A DNA stretch of 64,000 bases from contig NZ_CP113264.1 in NCBI RefSeq assembly GCF_026642255.1, positions 6,944,001-7,008,000 on the forward strand, in the 5' to 3' direction. Below the pieces are notes generated by a model. The model saw nothing but the letters and a program-made list of their open reading frames with translations, was not told where the DNA came from and did no database searches. The position numbers and the translations under genes were made by a program. Shown piece after piece: positions 59,454-64,000 of the stretch (positions are counted from its first letter, which is position 1; each line of letters starts with the position of its first letter). This DNA is from Streptomonospora nanhaiensis (GTDB lineage: Bacteria > Actinomycetota > Actinomycetes > Streptosporangiales > Streptosporangiaceae).

Positions 59454-60062
59454 TCAGGACATGCCGCGCAGCCCGACGAGGAGTTCCGCCAGGGCCGCGG
59501 CGGCCCCGTCGGGGTCCGTCTCGCGCACGGTCCAGCCGCGCATGGCCGCGAGCCGCGCCACGTGCGCGAAGGCCGGGTCGGTGAGCAGGTAGGCGCACGG
59601 GGCGTCCGGCCAGTCGGCCGCCACCGGAAGCAGCTCGGTCCGGTAGGCGGGCGGCTCGCCGGGCCGGGGAGCGCCGGAGTCGGCGCCGGGCGGGACCGCG
59701 CCGCCCTCGGGGCTCTGCGAGCGCACGAGGCCGGCCCTGTCGGCGCTGCCCGGCTGGGGCAGGAACGCGTCCACCAGCACGTAGCCGAACACCGGCCGGT
59801 GGGCGGCCCGCTGCGCCGCGCCCACCGCGCCCAGCAGGGGCCCGGCGTCCCCCTCCGCGACGAGGGCGGTCGGCGCGTCCGCCGCGACCAGCCGGTTGAT
59901 CTCCAGGCTGGCCCGCGCGACGTAGCGCGCCGCGTGCGGCGGCAGTTCGTCCCCGCCCACCTCGGGGCGGACGGCGCCCGCCCCGACCTCGGGCAGCCGC
60001 CGGTGGAGGTCGGGCAGCCTGGTGGCGGCGCCGAGGGTCGGGGGGAGGAGGACGGCGATCAC
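59454..60062 (-). CDS. Hypothetical protein coupled to cutA
   Basis: 202 residues of alpha/beta character (VIAVLLPPTLGAATRLPDLH, TALVAEGDAGPLLGAVGAA, VFGYVLVDAFLPQPG, CAYLLTDPAFAHVARLAAM). The pattern loosely recalls an alpha/beta-hydrolase fold lacking a GxSxG nucleophile, so no catalytic role is assigned. GTG at 60062 overlaps the cutA stop by 4 nt (GTGA), making it a coupled second gene. The longer open frame to 60455 is antisense-type extension over cutA. Confidence 0.62.
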   Translation of the reverse strand: MIAVLLPPTLGAATRLPDLHRRLPEVGAGAVRPEVGGDELPPHAARYVARASLEINRLVAADAPTALVAEGDAGPLLGAVGAAQRAAHRPVFGYVLVDAFLPQPGSADRAGLVRSQSPEGGAVPPGADSGAPRPGEPPAYRTELLPVAADWPDAPCAYLLTDPAFAHVARLAAMRGWTVRETDPDGAAAALAELLVGLRGMS

Positions 60063-60394
60063 GCGGTGCGGCCCGCGGTCTCGTCGCGCACCCACGCCAG
60101 GTAGGAGGGGTTGCCGCCCGCCACCGGCACGGCGACCACCTCGGGGACGTCGTAGGGGTGGACGCCGACGATGTGGGCGGTGAGCTCGTCGAGCCGGTCC
60201 GCCGAGGTCTTGGCGACCACGGTCCACTCCTCGTCGCTCCGGACCTCGCCCTCCCAGCGGTAGAAGCTGGTGACGGGCCCGCCCACCTGCGCGCACGCGG
60301 CGAGCCGGCGGTCGACCACCGACCGTGCCAGCCGTTCGGCGCCGTCCCTCGTGTCGACCGTCGTCTCGACCCGGACGGTCTCGTGCTGTGGCAT
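60059..60394 (-). CDS. cutA: CutA divalent-cation tolerance protein
   Basis: 111 residues, full-length CutA. Conserved features: the N-terminal beta strand VRVETTVDTRDGAERLARSV, RRLAACAQV, the FYRWEGEV motif, EEWTVVAKTSADRLDEL and HPYDVPEVVAVPV. It forms a cytoplasmic trimer with a PII-like fold. Despite the copper-tolerance name, its exact function is unsettled. Divergent from pyrE, with 66 bp between the two starts. Confidence 0.93.
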   Translation of the reverse strand: MPQHETVRVETTVDTRDGAERLARSVVDRRLAACAQVGGPVTSFYRWEGEVRSDEEWTVVAKTSADRLDELTAHIVGVHPYDVPEVVAVPVAGGNPSYLAWVRDETAGRTA

Positions 60395-60460
60395 GGTCGT
60401 CCCTCCGTCCCGGCCGCCGCGGTCCGGACCGCCCGACCGGGTGTTCTAGGCTCACTGGTC

Positions 60461-60994
60461 ATGAGCGAACGTGATGAACTCCTGCGTCTGATCAACGATA
60501 AGGCGGTCGTGCGCGGGAAGGTGACCCTGTCCTCGGGCCTGGAGGCGGACTACTACGTCGACCTGCGGCGGATCACCCTGGACGGGGAGGCCGCGCCTCT
60601 GGTCGGCTCGGTCATGCTGGACAACGTCGCGGACCTGGAGTTCGACGCGGTGGGCGGCCTGACGCTGGGCGCGGACCCGGTCGCCGCGGCGATGGTGCAC
60701 GCCGCGCACGCGCGCGGCCGCAGGCTGGACGCGTTCGTGGTCCGCAAGGCGGGCAAGGCGCACGGCCTGCAGAAGCGGATCGAGGGCCCCGACGTGCGGG
60801 GGCGGCGCGTGCTCGCCCTGGAGGACACCTCGACCACGGGCGGCTCGGTGATGACCGCGGTGGAGGCCCTGCGCGAGGAGGGCGCCGAGGTGGTCGCGGT
60901 CGCGCTGATCCTGGACCGGGGCGCCCGCGGGCGGATCACGGAGGAGGGCCTGGACTACCGGGCCGTGTACGGCGTGTCCGACCTGGACGTGTAG
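60461..60994 (+). CDS. pyrE: Orotate phosphoribosyltransferase
   Basis: Pyrimidine biosynthesis: orotate + PRPP to OMP. 177 residues. KVTLSSGLEADYYVDLRRIT and GGLTLGADPVAAAM form the orotate side, FVVRKAGKAHG carries the catalytic Lys, and RRVLALEDTSTTGGSVM is the PRPP-binding motif. The ATG at 60461 has no Shine-Dalgarno sequence but lies 8 nt after TAGGCT (60447-60452), a -10-like box, so the transcript is probably leaderless. It stands alone, away from other pyr genes. Confidence 0.94.
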   Translation: MSERDELLRLINDKAVVRGKVTLSSGLEADYYVDLRRITLDGEAAPLVGSVMLDNVADLEFDAVGGLTLGADPVAAAMVHAAHARGRRLDAFVVRKAGKAHGLQKRIEGPDVRGRRVLALEDTSTTGGSVMTAVEALREEGAEVVAVALILDRGARGRITEEGLDYRAVYGVSDLDV

Positions 60995-61097
60995 CGGTCC
61001 GGCCCGTGGGCGCGGTTCCGGCCGCGGCCGGGGCCGCCTCCGCGGGGGCGGGGCCCGGTCGGGCCCGTCACTCCGCGCCGGTGCGGCGCGCGGCCGT

Positions 61098-61547
61098 CTA
61101 ACCGTCGATCGTGAAGCTGTGGCCGGGTTCGCGGTCGGCGATGTCGCGCCGGTTCCCGTGGACGAAGACCTCGACGGCGGAGGGGTCGCCGATGGTGACC
61201 TCCAGGCCGCCCTCGGCGCTCGCGTAGTTGACCGACTGGCCCTGGGTGACCTCCTGGTCGAGGAGGACGTCGCCTCCGGGGATGCGGACGAAGACGTCGC
61301 TGGACTCACCGGTCACACGGATGTGCAGCACACCCATGTTCTCCGGTTCCTCCGACTCCGCCGCCGTTCCCGAGGCGTTGGCGCTCACACTGGCGCCGTT
61401 GCCCGGGAGGGAGCGGTACAAGAAGAATCCGCCGAGGGCCAGGAGCGTGACCAGGAGCAGGACAGCCCCGACGATGGCCATCACCTGGCCAACGCCGCGA
61501 GGGTCATTCCTATGCCTTCCCACGGCGTTGAATGTAGCGCGTATCAC
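61098..61547 (-). CDS. Membrane-anchored DUF4115-like protein
   Basis: 149 residues. After a short basic cytoplasmic N-terminus there is one membrane helix (VMAIVGAVLLLVTLLALGGF), a Ser/Ala/Glu linker and an extracytoplasmic beta domain (LHIRVTGESSDVFVRIPGGD; LEVTIGDPSAVEVFVHGNRR) resembling the DUF4115/RodZ C-terminal domain. The start is uncertain: GTG at 61547 lacks an RBS, and starts at GTG 61523 or ATG 61481 are possible. A cell-envelope role is plausible by analogy with RodZ. Confidence 0.68.
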   Translation of the reverse strand: MIRATFNAVGRHRNDPRGVGQVMAIVGAVLLLVTLLALGGFFLYRSLPGNGASVSANASGTAAESEEPENMGVLHIRVTGESSDVFVRIPGGDVLLDQEVTQGQSVNYASAEGGLEVTIGDPSAVEVFVHGNRRDIADREPGHSFTIDG

Positions 61548-61889
61548 GACAAAAAGCGACAGTGATCGGCCCTCTGCCCAGGGGTTCCCATGATGCGTTC
61601 ACGTTCGCCCGCGAAATGCACAACTTTTCACACCGGGGCCGGAGAACCGGGAACGCCTGCGCCGTCAGCTGCGACGACACCGGGAACTCCGGACAATTTG
61701 GTCTAGACCTTTTCAAGGGCTCCGTGGATTCGGGATACTTGGGTGACACCTGGTGGACACGTCCGGAAGCGCGGCCCGCCCCATGGGCCTTCCCCCGCTC
61801 GCCGGCCTCCACCGGGAACGCACGTGGGGTGCCGCCGGAGCGATACCGGCGGCCGCTCGCTCCAGGCCGAATCCAGGGAGAGTCAAGCC
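61548..61889 (+). promoter_or_regulatory. fba upstream region
   Basis: 342 bp between the DUF4115 gene and fba. It is AT-richer than its surroundings at 61600-61740 and carries a dre-like site at 61699-61709. No gene is seen; a 389-residue frame starting at 61743 only extends fba without an RBS. Confidence 0.5.
61699..61709. promoter_or_regulatory. DasR-type dre site upstream of fba
   Basis: TGGTCTAGACC matches 11 of 12 core positions of the DasR-responsive element (TGGTCTAGACCA), with a perfect 10-bp palindrome GGTCTAGACC. It sits 180 bp before the fba ATG in the presumed promoter. Confidence 0.6.
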
Positions 61890-62912
<1,023 letters not shown>

Positions 62913-62920
62913 GGGACCCG

Positions 62921-62943
62921 GCGCCCGCCGCTGCGGCGGGCGC
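62921..62943. terminator. First hairpin after fba
   Basis: Perfect 10-bp stem (62921-62930 and 62934-62943) with loop CTG, 8 bp beyond the stop. Confidence 0.7.
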
Positions 62944-62955
62944 GCCCGCGCGCGG

Positions 62956-62979
62956 TTCCCGGCGGCCGCACGGCCGCCG
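62956..62979. terminator. Second hairpin after fba
   Basis: Perfect 11-bp stem (62956-62966 and 62969-62979) with a 2-nt loop; with the preceding hairpin it makes a tandem terminator. Confidence 0.65.
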
Positions 62980-63072
62980 GGCGCCGCGCCCCCGGAGGAC
63001 GGGGCCGGGGACGGACGCGCGATGTCGCGGGAGGCACCGTGAGGGGTGCGGACCCGGTGGCAGGATGGGGTC

Positions 63073-63489
63073 ATGAACCTGCACCGGAACCTGCTCAACG
63101 AGCCGCCCGAGACCCGTCTGGCCGACAACCCCGAGGCCCGTGAGGCCCTGGCCGGAGCCGACGACCCCACGCCGGTCGCCGGACGCTTCCCCGAGTACTC
63201 GGCCGCGTGGGCGCGCCTGGCCGAGCTGGCCCTGGCCGACGGGCAGCCCGTGGCCGCCTACGCGTACGCCCGCACCGGCTACCACCGGGGGCTGGACCAG
63301 CTGCGCCGCTCGGGCTGGAAGGGCCACGGCCCCGTCCCGTGGGAGCACGAGCCCAACCAGGGCTTCCTGCGCGCCCTGCACGCCCTGGGCAAGGCCTCCG
63401 AGCAGATCGGGGACGCCGAGGAGGCGGAGCGCTGCGCCGACTTCCTGCGCGACTCCAGCGCCGAGGCCGACAAGGTCCTCAACGGCTGA
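63073..63489 (+). CDS. DUF3151 protein
   Basis: 138 residues matching the actinobacterial DUF3151 family: an N-terminal NLLNEPPETRLADNPEAREA, then a TPR-like helical body (YSAAWARLAELALADGQPVA; YAYARTGYHRGLDQLRRSGW) and VPWEHEPNQGFLRALHALG. Function unknown. ATG at 63073 lacks a clear RBS and stands 6 nt after CAGGAT, so a leaderless mRNA is possible. Its position next to fba is conserved in many actinobacteria, from family knowledge. Confidence 0.82.
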   Translation: MNLHRNLLNEPPETRLADNPEAREALAGADDPTPVAGRFPEYSAAWARLAELALADGQPVAAYAYARTGYHRGLDQLRRSGWKGHGPVPWEHEPNQGFLRALHALGKASEQIGDAEEAERCADFLRDSSAEADKVLNG

Positions 63490-63493
63490 CGCC

Positions 63494-63535
63494 CCGACGG
63501 TCCCGGGGCCCGCGCGCGGGCCCCGGGGCCGTCGG
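63494..63535. terminator. 21-bp hairpin terminator between convergent genes
   Basis: Arms 63494-63514 and 63515-63535 pair with one mismatch, between DUF3151 and the TetR gene. Confidence 0.78.
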
Positions 63536-63546
63536 CCACACCCCGC

Positions 63547-64000
63547 TCAGGCCCGCGGGCCGGACGCGTAGAGGCCGATCAGCCGGGCCAGATGGGTTCC
63601 GGCGATCCGCAGCGGAGCCTCGTCCCGCGCCACCTGCGCCGCCATCTCGGCGCCCTCCACGGTGCTGATCACGGTGTACGCCAGATCCGCCGCGTCGTCC
63701 TCGGCGATGCCGTGGTCCCGCAGCCTCTCGAACACCAGCCGGCGCCAGTGCGCGAAGGCCGCGTCCGCGGCCCGCCGGATCTCGGGAACGCTGCCCGTCA
63801 CCCCCAGGGCGGTGGAGGCGACGGGGCACCCGTCCTCCCAGCCGGACTCGCGCATCCCCTCGGCCAGCGCCCGCACACAGGCGACGATGCCCTCGGCCGG
63901 GTCCCCGGCGGCCGTCAGGCACCGGTCCAGCTCGTCCGCGAACCCCCTCTCCCCGTGCCGGATCGCGGCGACCGCCACTGAGCTCCGACACCCCCGAACG
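63547..64000 (-). CDS. TetR-family regulator, C-terminal part (cut by right edge)
   Basis: About 143 residues of the ligand-binding part are present. The region FADELDRCLTAAGDPAEGIV, GWEDGCPVASTALGVTGSVP and DDAADLAYTVISTVEGAEMA match the C-terminal domain of LmrA/YxaF-type TetR regulators. The DNA-binding domain must lie beyond 64000. The frame is open to the edge, but near 63978-63982 the expected G-x-S-E-L-x-V-A-A-I junction reads smoothly only if one base is skipped, so a frameshift or sequence error is possible. A GTG at 63978 could start a truncated protein. Confidence 0.75.
   Translation of the reverse strand, partial: VRGCRSSVAVAAIRHGERGFADELDRCLTAAGDPAEGIVACVRALAEGMRESGWEDGCPVASTALGVTGSVPEIRRAADAAFAHWRRLVFERLRDHGIAEDDAADLAYTVISTVEGAEMAAQVARDEAPLRIAGTHLARLIGLYASGPRA

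Overview
The window is very GC-rich. It has GTG/TTG starts, WXG100/EccC/EccD secretion genes, DUF397, a NYN-domain protein, a LAL-type LuxR regulator and a Thermobifida-type polyester hydrolase. Together these point to an actinomycete, most likely from the Nocardiopsis/Thermobifida side of the Streptosporangiales. That placement is inferred from gene content; no rRNA or tRNA gene is visible. Most of the window is chromosomal-type sequence with real genes in tight operons, often separated by perfect GC hairpins that I read as terminators.

Left part (1-26996). A stress-type cluster comes first: catalase (cut by the window edge), a short-chain dehydrogenase, a pyruvate-oxidase-like TPP enzyme and a ChaB protein. 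It is followed by a secreted cutinase / PET-hydrolase-type enzyme. Next is a five-gene branched-chain-amino-acid-type ABC transporter operon preceded by a large LAL regulator, then a YbdK-type carboxylate-amine ligase and a sugar isomerase/PfkB kinase pair. An alpha/beta hydrolase, an acyltransferase-3 membrane protein, NadE and a glycolipid-binding-domain protein follow. At 22.3-24.3 kb lies an accessory patch: an internally deleted IS1182-family element, a secreted Pro/Tyr heptad-repeat protein and a frameshifted L,D-transpeptidase. PutP and a GntR regulator close this part.

Middle (27255-44140). A candidate NLR-like conflict module spans 27.2-34.1 kb. It comprises a trypsin-like protease fused to a VMAP-C-like domain, a 1293-residue protein joining a SAV_2336/vWA-like region to an NB-ARC NTPase and TPRs (FxsT-like), a DUF397 protein, and a Trypco1 (trypsin-co-occurring) protein. 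This is the best candidate for an undescribed system. It is followed by class Ia ribonucleotide reductase nrdA-nrdB behind a cobalamin riboswitch, a small TPR protein, a NYN-domain RNase-like protein, and a 960-residue fusion of an ECF sigma factor, a zinc anti-sigma motif, a membrane region and a surface-type domain.

Right part (44351-64000). A degenerate GGDEF-like protein precedes a divergent type VII secretion (ESX) locus. One arm is esxB-like, esxA-like, a membrane-anchored TNT-domain protein, eccD, a MinD-like protein with a broken P-loop, and a Pro-rich EspI-like protein. The other arm is DUF6177 and eccC. eccB, eccE and mycP are not in the window. Housekeeping genes finish the window: cutA, pyrE, class II fructose-bisphosphate aldolase (with a DasR-type dre site upstream), DUF3151 and a TetR regulator cut by the right edge.
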